Assembly: GCA_002633005.1 (NCBI GenBank)
Contig: NMRA01000005.1
Span: 89,842-153,841, forward strand
From: Phoronis australis
Lineage: Eukaryota > Phoronida > Phoronidae
Direction: 5' to 3'
Length of the DNA stretch: 64,000 bases
This document shows positions 1-12,042 of the stretch, piece by piece. The notes below the pieces were generated by a model. The model saw only the letters and a program-made list of their open reading frames with translations, did not search any database and was not told where the DNA came from. A program made the position numbers and the translations under genes. Position 1 is the stretch's first letter; every line of letters begins with the position of its first letter.

Positions 1-877
1 GAAATAGCTGACATAGGTGACATTTTCCAGTTTTTTGATAGATTCGAAATATTTTGCACCATCTAGTGGCCATTTTTCTGATACAGATAAACACCCTAGA
101 AGCACACCATTTGCAGTGCATTTGTGGGCGCATTTCAACACTTCGCTTTTCTCTTGTTGTAACAAAGAAAAGTATGTCGTTGCTTGTGACACACGCATGT
201 GCCATTTCGCACTGAAATTTTGAGATATCTCTCGGGAGATGATGGCAGCTTTGCTGCAAGTTGGGTTTGTTGGTATTGAAATACTAAAATCTTGTAACGA
301 AATGATACCAGTTCCGATTGTTATGACTTGTATGCAACCTCATGCAAGTCCAAAGTGATTGAAGAATTGGGGAAATAATTCATGGTGCAATATTTCATGG
401 CGCTGAAAGCCGACCCAAAAGGGCACACCACAATTTTTGCAGCAACGTAATAGTAGGACGCTAATTTATCCAACATCGGTAAATAATTTACTTTATTCAA
501 GGAAGAGTTTAGTAGTTTTTTATGACATCACCAATTTTGGCTGCGAAAGGCTCGAAGAAGTATATAAGCAACAGAAGGCAGAAGGAATAACATTAAGCCG
601 ACGGACTGACGTCACCCAGGCCGTTAAGCTGACAGACTGACATCGGTACAAAACTGACCACCCTCCCTCCACGTTGGCGAATAAACAGCCTGTGAGAAAA
701 AAAAATAGAACACTTCGAATCTAAATAGAGGTCCGGTGCACTACCTCGGGCAAAGACAGGGCTGAAACGGGTGCAACAAAGGTCTGTAGTGGAGCGGGGG
801 AGATGCAGTTCATGTGAACTGTGCACTTTTAATGAAATTCAATGTTTTTTGTTTTAAATCTTGAGTGTTGATTGCAG
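1..877. other. Intron upstream of the first visible ACADSB exon, with repeat remnants
   Basis: No exon is recognisable. Bases about 41-85 (atattttgcaccatctagtg and flanks) match the B-type subunit of the 7.15-8.57 kb array. Bases about 786-825 (gcgggggagatgcagtt) match the right end of that array at about 8521-8537. A derived, scrambled copy of the same repeat family therefore occupies this intron. The small open frames here show no protein features. Confidence 0.6.
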
Positions 878-1015
878 GCAATGCAACATCAGGTTTCACG
901 TATTGCAACTGAGATTGAAGCTGCCCGCCTTCTGGTGTACAATTCAGCACGCCTTAAGGAGGCTGGCTTGCCATTTGTGAAGGAGGCTTCTATGGCTAAG
1001 TTGTTTACATCAGAG
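878..1015 (+). CDS. ACADSB: ACADSB-like exon (46 codons)
   Basis: Acceptor ttgattgcag precedes the first codon GCA and donor gtaggt follows codon GAG. The exon is phase 0 at both ends. It encodes the helical dehydrogenase C-terminal segment containing [17 protein letters not shown] and [12 protein letters not shown]. Confidence 0.93.
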
Positions 1016-2765
1016 GTAGGTAGTGATGTTTGATTGGAATGAGGACTGTTCTTTCTGGCCATGGTACAGAAATCATGTGCCTATTGTGGAAGGGCAAGCT
1101 TGTATAACTAGAGTGTTTTTTCACTTTTCTTCTTTATGCTGGCTTGTACATTTTACTTTATGTTATAGTGATCACTGCTTCAGTGGGTGACAATATTTCA
1201 ACTTTATAGTCTGTAATATTAAGTAAAAATAAAATATATAAAATATTTATCAAAACATTCAACACTCACCACTGTGTAAACCAGTGATCCCAAGCTGATA
1301 GTTGTATTACCAAAACAACACTCAATATATCTTTAAAAGTTGCCTTTAAGTTAATTTCTGTTTTATGGGTGGCAAAGGCACATGACCTTCTTAACCAAAT
1401 TTGAGCACTGCACTGTTAGTGGCTCTCTCTTCACTGGCACCACCTATTGTAAAGCAGAAGTATTGATTTAGCTAGGTGGCAGCAGGAATTATTCACAGCA
1501 TGTGAAGACCATCGTTGCTTTCGTCAAAATCTCCTGAAGTGACTGTGTTCTCTATTTTCCACAACAGTTGGCTGGAAAGACGGCTGCTCACTGTATAGAC
1601 TGGATGGGTGGAAATGGCTTTGTCAAGTCTAACCTTGTAGAAAAGTTTTACAGAGATGCAAAAATAGGTAAGCTGGAAAATCTCTACTTTTTAAGATGAT
1701 TGACAGAAATGTCATTTTCTATTTTTCAAACGATTACTAGTTTGCTGCAAATGCTTGGTATTTCACTGTGTATAGGTTGAAGACAGCTGTTATGCAGGAA
1801 TATTACCAATAGTGAATGAATGTCCTACTGTCTACTGTATGCAGTCTTGGTCAGTCATGTTCACTCAATGGAAATGAATGCAGAAATAGTATGCTGGCCT
1901 TTTGCTGAGCCGTTTACTACATGTCACTCACTTTCTATTGTTCCATGGTAGCAAATAGTTGTTAAGGGAAAATTGAGTCCTCAAGATAAGTGGGGTTAGT
2001 ACTGTTACTAAAAGGTAACATAAAAATAACTCCTTTCCCCTTAAATGGTTTGTTTGTGACAGAAGGTCTCTCATCTTCATGTAAGCCAACTTAATATAAA
2101 GGTTTTTATCATAATTTAATTTTGAGATGTAGATCATTGGGTAGTGACCAAATAGCCAGTCATTTTGGTTTTATTTACAGAACCGTTGTTTGATCATTTG
2201 CATTTAATATTTTCAAGCTTTGAAATTGTCAAAAATGCAAAAATATCCAGACAGTTTCAGATGGATATCTGTAACAAAAACAGCTTTTAGAGTTTACACA
2301 ATGTGCCACCTGGTGGTGTGATTTCACAAAATGAGTATAGATGCACTGAGCCAGTACTAAAAATCAAGAAAGTGAATTCTGGTTGGTCTTTTAGTAAATT
2401 TCAGGATGCCAGAAATTTAACACTCACTGAAAGAATTGATTTCACATGAAGTAGTAATGCAACAAGGCCATGCAAATTTATTTACAGTACAAAATCTACT
2501 TTTATTTGAAGGAGTAATCAGACTTGTGATTAAATGTTACAAAATTGAGCATGCACCGACTGAATAACCAGGTTCAAAATTAGGGCTTAGTCATCCATTT
2601 TCCTGGTATAATGATGGTTCACATTCCATTTTTCTAATGGCTTAGGAAGATAGACACTGTTTATTAAATAGTGGCGTTTTGTTTTCCATTTCAGGTACAA
2701 TATATGAGGGTACGTCTAATATTCAACTGAATACTATAGCTAAGTTGATTGAACTAGAATATTAG
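878..2765 (+). CDS. ACADSB: Short/branched-chain acyl-CoA dehydrogenase, C-terminal exons (5' part outside window)
   Basis: Three exons, 878-1015, 1568-1667 and 2695-2765, join in frame to encode about 102 C-terminal residues ending in a stop at 2763-2765. The enzyme family is mitochondrial and FAD-dependent, and oxidises 2-methylbutyryl-CoA and related acyl-CoAs in isoleucine catabolism. Visible hallmarks are [19 protein letters not shown], the WMGGNGF segment, [15 protein letters not shown] and the ending [16 protein letters not shown]. The Glu of IYEG is the catalytic base position in most acyl-CoA dehydrogenases. The closest remembered family member is human ACADSB, with the same motif order and the same two-residue ending EY. 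All junctions have consensus AG acceptors and GT donors (gtaggt, gtaagc). Upstream exons must lie before base 1, since none is recognisable in 1-877. A TTAA-type transposon begins only 180 bases after the stop, so the 3'UTR is short or contains that element. Confidence 0.93.
1568..1667 (+). CDS. ACADSB: ACADSB-like exon (100 bp)
   Basis: Acceptor ccacaacag, donor gtaagc. It starts in phase 0 and leaves one base for the next exon. It encodes [18 protein letters not shown] and [10 protein letters not shown]; the WMGG motif is a family signature. Confidence 0.93.
2695..2765 (+). CDS. ACADSB: ACADSB-like terminal exon with catalytic Glu and stop
   Basis: Acceptor ttccatttcag. The split Gly codon is completed by the first two bases. 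The exon encodes [16 protein letters not shown] and ends LIELEY followed by TAG. The YEG glutamate is the presumed catalytic base. No AATAAA was seen between the stop and the transposon at 2947. Confidence 0.93.
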
Positions 2766-2946
2766 AAAAAAAGAACACAAATGTGACGTTTTATGCTCCG
2801 TAAAGCAATTCAGGTTTGTTGTTAGTGTATTTATTCCTATCATGAATTATCTTACATTGTTGAATATTGAAATGGAAGGAAAGCATTGTGAATTATTTAT
2901 CTGTTTGGGTTAATTTCCAGGGCAATTATAAATTGTGAAACTTTAA

Positions 2947-4630
2947 AGGAGAATGCCACCCGATTTAATTAGTCTTTTTTGCCGTCTTAATCGGTCTATA
3001 TCTACATCGCCTCGCATACGGTCGACCTTACCGTGCCAAGAGGTGTCGCGTTAACCTGTGAGGAAGGTGAGAAACGACGCTAGCGACGTCAGTGGTTCTT
3101 ATGCAGAGTGAATGCCGCTATGTTGTGGTGCATAGTTCCCGCTTGTCCGAACTAAGCAGTTGCGAGGAAAGCGGGTATATCGTTTTTTTACTTCCTCGAA
3201 AGTCCGAAATGCTTAGGAAGTGGCCAGTGGTAGTGAAGAATGAAATGTACGCTGTAAATAGCAAGTATGAGGCCGTGAAACATCTCTGTGTCTGTGGCCT
3301 GCAGACGTCGACAGTGCCCGACGAATGCCGGCTTACCAAATAACTTCATACGTTCCATTGTCTGAGCTTGTGCATGGCGCCTCTCTAGTATTTCTTCATC
3401 ACTGTATTCCTGTTCGAATTGATAGCCTGTAAAACTTAACGATTCACCTGCGAAGTCGGGACTGATGAGTTCTAGCTCATCCTAAGTCGGGATTGCGAGT
3501 TGCCATGTTGGCGTTTATTACTGAGCGTTCTGTTTCAAAATGTATTATTCTCACCATAACCAATACTTATATAAAACTGAAACAACGTCTGTCTCATTAG
3601 ATGCAATTTGTAATGCCTTTGGAGTGTTCGTGAGTGCAAAGGATTTGAAAAGCCAACAATGAATAAATCACTGCGTTACCCGGCTTTAGGTGCAATAAAA
3701 CTAATTGATGGGACACCTAGGCCGTGCGAGTTCTGTAATTTGGTGTTTGCTGGCAGACTAAACTGTTGTGAAACAACTCGATTTCCATCCCACGGCCAGG
3801 TGTTAGGGGAATCTTTAGTTACATTTACATTACTCAAATAATGATTGTCAATGTACAATTTCTGCTCTGACGGTGCTGTGGCCAACCGCGGAACTGAATT
3901 CGCGGCCCCCGACGAGTAAATAGATTTGCAGTTTCGTGGCTAATTCACCAAAATAATCAGGTGCACATTACTTTGGCTTACTAGTATAGTATTTTCTTGG
4001 CTGGAAGTTTAGTTTCCACTGAACTTTGGCTGGTTTATGTTCGTGATGTCTGATCAGTTTCCTAGACACTGGCCGGGATAACGAGTCAATCCGGCCGGCC
4101 GCGACGGGCATGATCAGGCTCCAAGCCACTGGCCAAGCTAACATTAAAGCGCTTTGTGTTTAGAACTCAAAAAATCGCAAGTCTAAACAACACAGATCTA
4201 GGTTCTCCTGTCTGTAGCTCACGGAAAATACTTCGAAATTATCTCCGAACAGACCCCAAACTCCTGCTACGGACCTTATTGGCCTGCCGAACTTTGTAGG
4301 CTACGGTATGTCTAAATACAAATAAATCCGTAAGAGCGAATTAAAACAACACGTTTTTATAAGTACTCGGTGTATTTTTAAGGGTTTTACATCGAAGTTT
4401 GATGATTTATTGGTGTTAAACGATGACTTCAAGCGATAAGCTGACACCAGTAACCCGTGTTGTGAACTGCTGAACAGACTGCGTGTGAAACCGATGACGT
4501 CATTGGATAATTTCAACACCTCCGTCTGCCGTCAGGTGTCAGGTAACGCAACCGTACGTGTCGTTATGGAGTAGAACTAGTTGATCTAAATTGATACAAA
4601 GTAGGTTGTTTTTTTGGGTGGCATGCTCCT
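2947..4630. mobile_element. Non-autonomous DNA transposon, 1.68 kb, flanked by TTAA target duplication
   Basis: The left end AGGAGAATGCCACCC and the right end GGGTGGCATGCTCCT are inverted copies with one mismatch. They are flanked exactly by TTAA at 2943-2946 and 4631-4634. TTAA target duplications are typical of the piggyBac and Kolobok superfamilies. No transposase-like reading frame is present inside; the longest frames, 60-83 codons, have no family features, so the copy is non-autonomous or decayed. Internal related stretches include tgatcag...cactggcc, repeated near 4051 and 4110. It lies 181 bases beyond the ACADSB stop codon. Confidence 0.82.
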
Positions 4631-4634
4631 TTAA

Positions 4635-5540
4635 GTCAAGTGTGCCGAAACTGTTTAAAATTGAAATTTAAACATTTTAAGTATAACTTTACCAAACTTG
4701 GGCAGCAACCGCAGCAGATATGGTAAATGATAAAATCTCCGTTGTATTTCTGCATACTTTTTTACCAGCTATGTATTTCCAGTAAAAACGATGGCACCAA
4801 ATAGTTTTTCAGCTGTTGATCATGAGAATCTGTCGATTGTGAATATCTGTGATGATTGACTGAGTTGTTGCTAATTGTTACCCCAAAAGTAAGTTGCGTA
4901 ATTAGGTAATTTGCAGTAAATTACGTTGACTAACTGTTGATATGCGTTGTCACATTTTTTTAGCAGTTTAATGGTTCTAAATAAAATTGTGTTCACTACC
5001 TTGGTACATGATTAGCATGGCGAGAAGGCTGGTCCAATTATCATAATTAGTCAAACAACATGTCATGGAAATTTACAACATTTTGTTAGTATGCTGAAAA
5101 AGTAGTGCAGCAAGGAACTGCTTTAAATGAAAAGTGTAAGAGTTGCGAATAAGGGAAGAAGAAAAAATGACACAGAGTTATGTGGCCACTTGGTACCTTT
5201 GATGCCCCATATTACTAGGTCATGTTATGCTTTTTTCAACTGAGATAACTGTGACCATATATCACAAAGATAATGGGCCTCCATGTTGATTTAACATTTA
5301 AATGTTTTATACTGGTATGTGTATGTGCTTAATGGCAAGGTTTCTGGTTTCATTTTTTTTGTCTATCAAGAAATAATTCTCAAGTTTTGATTTTGAATTA
5401 AGGCTTTCCTGGACTGTTACTGTTGATGGTGGAGGTCATACTGAGTGTATTTTTTGCATTGTAAACCGGCTTGAAATAGTTAATCTCAGTTTGGAGTTGC
5501 AGTGAAAAACACGCTGATTACAAATTGGATGTGATTTCAC
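4635..5540. other. Gene-free AT-rich stretch
   Basis: No coding potential, terminal repeats or tandem structure was recognised here on either strand. Confidence 0.5.
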
Positions 5541-6560
5541 TAATAACTGGCATGTTCTTTGAAGTTGTGTCCATGCTCGATTAAGGCAATGTGGGACCCT
5601 ATAAAATGTCCAAATTTGGCAAACTGTGGAAAGTCATATATCTCAAAAATTGGTGTTCAGATTTATGTGAAACTTTCAGATGCCAAGGTGTCTCCTTTAT
5701 GGATCGTTCCCCAAAATGTTCCGGTATTAGTAATTATTTTTTAAAATATTAATAATGGCATTTTGGTCAAAACTCAAAAATCAAATTACATGCTTTTGAC
5801 TTTCAGAAAATGTTTACTTTTACGGAGATATCTTGTTTTGTAGGTATTTGGCTAAATATGCACATTTGTCAGTAAGATCCCACATAATGTTTTTAGGAGG
5901 ACTTTTATGGGCCATCACTTTGTTACTTACTTTTTCGGACATGGTCTAGTCATTGCTCAACTTATTATGTGAACTTGAGGCTGCATTGGATCCTGTTAAA
6001 ATGTATAAAAAATGGAAATCGAATCAAGTCTTTTTCTCTTACAAAGTCAGTCTCGTTGGGCTTGTTGTGTTTCTCAGGACATGTAAGCTGCAAAAAAGTA
6101 AAGAAGTGTGTCTTGGAAAATCAACTATACATTTGAAAATGGCGTCCATTCAAAATAGTGCGGTGGTGTAATAAAACAATGTCCATTTCTCCTAAGACCA
6201 TAACAGATCAGTTGTTGGTTTTGGCTCTTCCATTAAGATCTCGAAATATGTTTAGCTGGCTAAAAAGAAATACAAAACGAAAATTGAATTGGGCTATTTT
6301 CTCTCATAAAATCTCATATTATTCCTTATGGTGATAGCATATGTCTGTATTAGTATATACTGACAAGAACATCAAAGCTATAAACAGCTTCAGAGTTTAT
6401 TTCAGGGTAGCCAACCCTGAAATTGCAAGTTCAAAAATGGTGCCTGTGGTTTGTGTTAATAAATAAATAGGACCTCATCACAAGGAATATTATGAAACTG
6501 ATTTTAGGAGGGTAACAGTCTTTATTCAATTTTCGTTGTTAATCAATTAAACAAGGCAGA
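5540..6560. repeat. Dispersed repeat, copy A
   Basis: Stretches at 5605-5720 (tccaaatttggcaaactg, atatctcaaaaattgg, gaaactttcagatgccaagg) and 5755-5860 (tcaaaaatcaaattacatgc, tttcagaaaatgt, gtatttggctaaatatg) match, in the same order and spacing, the sequence at about 33470-33600 and 34080-34180. A shorter relative is at about 59500-59840. The unit is non-coding in all frames. Its boundaries are approximate because no terminal repeats were identified. Confidence 0.65.
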
Positions 6561-7149
6561 ATATAGATTTTAAGTTTATGAATCTCATGCATATGGTTGC
6601 TTAGAATACGAATGTGTGGATTTGCATTCTGTGAGTATAAGATAAATAAAGTATTCTGTTATAACCTGTCGCTATGTTTTCGTCACGTTCTTTGAACACA
6701 TGAAATTGTGATGCAAGATAAAGTTTTGATAGAATTCTGGCAACGTCTTGGTAATTGGTGATATGATAATTCATATAGTGGTGTTAATTGGTAATATAGT
6801 AATTTATGTAGTGGTGTTGTTTATTGGAAGGGACATTATTGGTTTTGCGGCTGAAAAACGTATTTTCGGAGATATTGTTGAATGGGACAGACTTCTTGAA
6901 GTAATTAGCTTTGACAATAGCTACAAAGCAACAGAATCACTTGCATGTCTGTGATTTTGTTGCAAATTTTAAGCCTTGCCATTGCCAGTCATTTCTAGAA
7001 ATTGGGGCCAGTGCTATTACTATGTAATCTATTTTTAAACTTTTTTAAAAAGCGGCATAGAATGTGAGAAACAAATTAAATTTCACTATTCAAATTAATT
7101 CTCTGCCACTTGAAGTCGAATTGCTCACCAGATATTTTTATGCGCCCAC
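6561..7149. other. Gene-free spacer
   Basis: Only a short local duplication (ggtgatatgataattcatat / ggtaatatagtaatttatgt with gtggtgtt after each, 6756-6818) was seen. A possible AATAAA at 6645-6650 (gataaataaagt) is too far from any recognised gene to assign. Confidence 0.45.
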
Positions 7150-8570
7150 ATATTTATATGTGGAGGCATTATGCTGTCATCTCTATCCGTCCGTCCGGCG
7201 TCCGCTGCTCTATCTCCAAAACGGATTGAGAGATGATCATGAAATTAGATACATGTGTTCCTTTCATGGATGGGATGTCATGAGCAAACTTTCGGACGGA
7301 TCCGACTACCGGTGTGCTCCCTAGTGGCAATTTTAATATTTTACGTTTACCTCTGTATCTTCAAAGGTCCTCCACATATTTTCACAAAAATTAGTATATA
7401 GGCATCTATTAGTGAGACGATGATATCCTTCCATTTTCGGATGGATTCGACATAGTTTGTGCTACCTAGTGGCCATTTTTACTGTTTTCAAGTATGTTTT
7501 TTAGCGTCCGTCCCTCTATCAACCAAATCGCTCTAAGCATGATTGTGAAAATTGGCATGCATGTTCTTGCTATGAAGAGGACGGTTGACGATGATTTTCC
7601 GACGATTTCGACTACTGTGGCACCTCCTAGTGCCAGTTTATTTTTTTTTTGCGCCTATGGTTATATCCTCCTAAACCGTTGGCAGAATCTTTACTAAATT
7701 TAGTAAGTGCATTGATATGATGATGACAACGGACGACAACAACTTTCGGACAGATCTGACGACTGGTGTGCCACGTAGTGGCAATTTTATTTTTTTACGT
7801 TTACCTCTGTATCTTCAAAGGTCCTCAACGTATACATATTTATAAAATTTGGTGTATAGGCTTCTGTTAGTGAGGTGATGCTATCTTTCCGTTTTCAGAT
7901 GGATTTGACCTAGTTTGCGCCACCTAGTGGCCATATTTATTGTTTTTTAGTCTGTTTTTTGGCACCCACCTCTCTATCAACCAAACGGCTTTCAGGATAA
8001 TTGTGAAAATTGGGATGTATGTTTTTACTATGAAGTGAACGGGTGACGATGATTTCTGATGACTTTGACTATTGTTGCGCCTCCTAGTGGCAGTTTCATT
8101 TTTGCGCCCATGGCTGTATCTCCTAAACCGTTTGCAGGATCTGCACTAAATTTAATAAGTGTGTTTATATGATGTTGACGATTTTCAGATGGATCTGAGT
8201 ACTTTTGTGCCCCCTGGTGGCAATTTTAGTTTTACGTTCACCTCTGTATTTTTAAAGGTCCTCAACGGATTTTCATAAAATTTTGAATGCGGGCATCTAC
8301 TGATGAGATGACGCTATCCTCCCGTTTTCGGATGGAGTCAAGGTATTTTGCACCACCTATTGGCCATTTTTGCTGTTTTCGAGTCTGTTTCTTGGGGTCT
8401 ACCCCTTTATCAACCAAATCATTCTAAGGATGGTTTTGAAAATTAGCCTATATCTTCTCATTGTGAAGAGGACGGTTGACGATGACAACTTTGACTACTG
8501 TGGTGCCTCCTAGTGGTAAGCGGGGGAGACACAGTTTGTGCAAACGATGGGTCGGGGATTATGTATTAGG
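7150..8570. repeat. Higher-order tandem repeat, three A-B-C trimers of about 450 bp
   Basis: The motif CCTAGTGGC or a one- or two-base variant recurs nine times, at about 7319, 7465, 7625, 7773, 7923, 8083, 8213, 8355 and 8509, i.e. every 130-160 bp. The bases after it cycle strictly: A copies continue aatttta, B copies ccattttt/ccatattt, C copies cagttta (the last C copy diverges). Neighbouring sequence cycles as well: ctctgtatcttcaaaggtcc follows A, ctctatcaaccaaa follows B and ctcctaaaccgtt follows C. This makes three trimers of roughly 450 bp made from diverged 150-bp subunits. Short open frames through it are not conserved between trimers, so it looks non-coding. A B-type fragment is also present at 41-85. 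Confidence 0.85.
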
Positions 8571-8764
8571 CTGGTTATTGACATTTTGCAGCTAGTCATC
8601 TGCATCGGTCAAAAGACCAATGATATTTGACAGCAGTTCTCTCTGTGACATTGTCAGAAACAATTCTTGCTTCGCTTTTGACAGCAGAATTTACGCAAAG
8701 AAAAAGGCGGGAGCTCAAACGCATGCGCACATGCGACACATTGGTTTCGTTCATTAACAAAATA

Positions 8765-9025
8765 GGATTGAATTCAAGACAGGACAAAATACACGAAGTT
8801 ATTAGTTTCACCCATAGGCCGCTAGGATAGACGAAACAGAATCCGCTAAACAGCATTGAAATCAGATAACAAGATAGAATATACAAAACAGCATTGAGTT
8901 CACGATATGGAATCAACGAATGTAGATTGAATTGATGTAGTTACTAGCATTGAATACACAAGGTAGGATTGAATTTTCATACAGTTGGCGTTGAATTAAT
9001 CAAATGGAATTGAATACACATTTTG
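8765..9025. repeat. Degenerate short tandem repeat based on GATTGAATACACAAG
   Basis: Variants of (g/c)attgaattca or (g/c)attgaatacaca recur near 8767, 8852, 8893, 8926, 8950, 8969, 8989 and 9008, with irregular spacing of 19-45 bp or more. The pattern is a decayed minisatellite. The 106-codon frame on the minus strand crossing it is a by-product of the repeat. Confidence 0.5.
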
Positions 9026-9174
9026 ATGTTTTTTTGCATAAACGGCCGCCCATAGCTGTGCCAACAGTTGTAGGTTCTATTTGCTTGATCACTGAAGATG
9101 TTCCAGTAAGTATTACACTCTTGCTCAGTGGAGACAGGCTATTATGTAGGTTGTGTTTTGATACGAGGCAGTAC

Positions 9175-9240
9175 CAGTGGCGGATTTAAGGGGGGGGGGG
9201 GTAAGGGGCCATGCCCAACCCCCTACGGAACAAAAGCTAT
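9175..9240. mobile_element. Single end of a GGCGGAT-type inverted-repeat element
   Basis: CAGTGGCGGATTTAAGG followed by a G-tract and ggggccatgcccaacccc resembles the ends of the complete elements at 24458-24737 and 37411-37648. No matching right end or target duplication was found, so this is a truncated copy. Confidence 0.6.
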
Positions 9241-11085
9241 TGTTTTTTTGTGGTTTTATTTCAAATTGTCAATTCTCAACGTTGTCTGCAAGACATTTGC
9301 TGAAACCAAGGCCCGTACGTGACTATCAGTTAAATACTATTGTAATACTATGTCGTTTGTCGAGTGGAATTTTGCTCCTTCAGGGGGCTTTCACTACCGT
9401 TTTAATTAGTGTGTGAACGGAGTAGCGTGTTCAGCCGTGCTCGTTATAAAATTGACGTGTGTTATTCTCCTCTCATTATCAAATACGAGACTGCTGAAGT
9501 TAATTAGCATGTATTGTTTGGCAGGTGACATGATGGACGTCAGGAATTGTCAAGGCGGACGTCAACGTCAAAAAATGCAATTCAAACAGCAAATTAGTGG
9601 CTGCCGTCTTTCCCATTTAAAAAGCTAGTGTGTTCCGTCGAAAAAACTAACTTTTGATTTAAACTAATACGACTATAAAATTGGTCTTAACTTGTTCCTT
9701 GCCTAGATGTAAACTGATTTTTGGTCTTGTAAAGAACTTGCAGTTTGTTATTGCTCAAGACCGTGCTCAGCGTGTCAAGTGAAATTGTAGAGCTTGGTAT
9801 CAGTTAAGAAACCAGATACCGGTATGTCAAATTCAAATTCATTCCTCAATGCGCTTCAGCAAAGAGCTACACTCGACGCCAATAAACGGTCACCGTAATA
9901 CTATAAAATTGCCAATCAGGGCGAACATAGGTAAGACCAATCAAAAAAGTAATCCGCGAAAAACGTTTACTCACGTAAGAAAACCTGTAACCAGAACAAT
10001 GCAATTAAAGCAGTTAAAACATAAACCTGGCACCGCACAATGAAGATATCCGCTTTCAAAAGAATTTCAGTCATTAAGTTAATTTTTGGGATTTTCAGTA
10101 ACCCATGAAAATTTAACATTATTGCCGGAGATGCCTTCGGTTAAGCTGTTGTGAAGGAAAAAAATTCGGTGACCCTCTCTTCAGCACAGTTGTGGTGGAG
10201 AAATTAAAACATAATATGGATATTTAAAAACCAACGATAAATTAAAACTAGGTAAGACCACCTACTAGAAATTTTTTTAAAAATCAACGATAAATTAAAA
10301 CTGTGTCGAGCCCCCTCAAGTTAATGCTTAACGTACATGTATTTGCTGTGCTCGTTGGGAATTTTGTGGCAATATATCAAAATGTTCTTTTTCAATTAAA
10401 AACAAATATTTTACCGCCTCGGTTACTTTCACATTTTGGATGGTTTATATTTTGCAGTTATTTAAAACATGTATTGATTCCGTGATACTCGTTTATAGTG
10501 GTGTTCCACCGAAAGAGGAACTCCGGTGTAAAACAGATATCCTTTAGTCAAAAACAAACTCCCGCACCTTCAAAAAAGCTAATCAACCCGAACAACCACG
10601 AACCTTTACCTTTAAAACAGGACCCGGAATTGGACAGGAATTTTCAAATTTTCTGAGGCCGTTGTCAGTAAACTCAAACTTCGAGTTAAAGCATCTTCAA
10701 GTACTTTCTCGTTGTTTTCTGCATTTGTTTGTTAAAAATTGTCAATAATAAAACCTAACTTGTATTATACTGACTTTGTTATTTGACTTTTAGCGGTAAA
10801 ACCCGTGCAATTTGTCTGCAGGCGAATTTCAACATAATGTATACTCTTAGCACGTTGTTATCTCTATGGATATTTAGTTTATTTTAGATTATTCAATAGT
10901 TTCTCCAAAAATATTTTCGAAAATGAAAAACAAAAAAATTATTTTTGACTTTCGAGTGCCATTGTTGATTAGTTTTCTTGTGACATGTACGGAATCTCGT
11001 GGAATGAGAACAGTTGATTGGATGTGGGGAAAAATGAAACTGGCCAATAGGTGACAAATTGTTCTAAACACCCTCGCATCCCAGA
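9241..11085. other. Gene-free stretch
   Basis: Contains a local near-duplication, aacgataaattaaaact at about 10233 and 10287, but no recognisable coding, RNA or complete mobile element. The frames of 60-71 codons in this stretch have no protein features. Confidence 0.5.
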
Positions 11086-11160
11086 CCCACGACCCCCTCG
11101 ACTGACAACCCACGACCCCCCACGACCCCCCTCGACTCACAGCCCACAACTCCTTCGACC
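11086..11160. repeat. C-rich minisatellite (CCCACGACCCCCTCGACT)
   Basis: The word cccacgacccccctcgact or close variants (cgactgacaacccacgac, ctcgactcacagcccac) repeat about three times. The block is strongly strand-asymmetric (C-rich on +). The glycine/tryptophan-rich minus-strand frame through it is a composition artefact. Confidence 0.6.
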
Positions 11161-11269
11161 CGGTCTACACAAGCGCGACTCGGTCTGAACAGAGAACAAG
11201 CGCTGACTTGCAGGACCAACGAGTCGGGCCGTTAGATCGGCTAGCTTTTCCCTGATTTTTGCAATTAAT

Positions 11270-11945
11270 ATGTGGGGTAATTGTGCATCATATCTTCAGA
11301 ATAGACTTCAAAAATTACAAAACAAGGCTGGGAGGCTGATACTCAACTATAGTGGCCTTTATAATGACTTTCCTATTTCTGGCCTTCTAGATAAACTTGG
11401 TTGGTGCAGCCTGGTTAGCAGGAGTGCCTTTCATTTAAACTTTATGGTATACACAGACACACATAGCCTCACACCTAATTACCTTACTACTAAATTCAAG
11501 GCAGTCAGAGATTCTCACATTTACAATACTAGATCGAGTGTTTCTGGCTGCCTAGTATCAGTTAAACCTAAAAACAACTGTGGCAAAAGGACTTTTGCCT
11601 ACAGAGGTGCTGTCGCTTACAACGGGCTGGGGATTGCCGTCGATAACACGCCAAATGTACACGTCTTCAAACAGAAGTACTGGGACTTTGTGCGTGGTTC
11701 GTTACTGTAGGCTTCAGTTTATCATTATTTTACTCTATTTTGTGTTATTTATTCTTCAAATTGTACATATTAACTAATTTCATACTAATTTAATTTATTT
11801 TATTTATTATCTTTTCAATCTAATTGTACATAGCTGTCTGTATTTTACTTCATGTAATTATTTCCGACTGGGCCCACTTGAAAATCAGTGTATTCACTGA
11901 AGTGGACAAGCAGTCTTTTAAAGAAGTTTAAATAAATAAAAGAGT
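11270..11945 (+). mobile_element. 3' fragment of a CR1/L2-like non-LTR retrotransposon (ORF2 C-terminus plus 3'UTR)
   Basis: An open frame 11270-11710 encodes 146 residues characteristic of the region after the reverse transcriptase domain of CR1/L2/Jockey-like LINEs: WGNCASYLQNRLQKLQNKAG, then LDKLGWCSLVSRSAFHLNF, YNTRSS, and KRTFAYRGAVAYNGL. These LINEs typically end with YNTR...(K/R)SF.YRGA..WN.LP. The frame is 5'-truncated: polymerase and endonuclease are missing. The downstream AT-rich part ends in taaataaataaaa at about 11930-11942, consistent with the short A-rich tails of such elements. The exact clade is uncertain. Confidence 0.8.
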
Positions 11946-12042
11946 CGATTCGGCAAGTTTGAAAGCCAAAAGCTGAAAAAATAACCCAACCAAATCAAAT
12001 CAAAGACCTACCAACGTCACAAACAATGAGACAAATATACAT

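Noticed and set aside
8596-8916. 106-codon minus-strand frame
   Set aside because: Overlaps a degenerate tandem repeat and an opposite-strand frame; no protein features.
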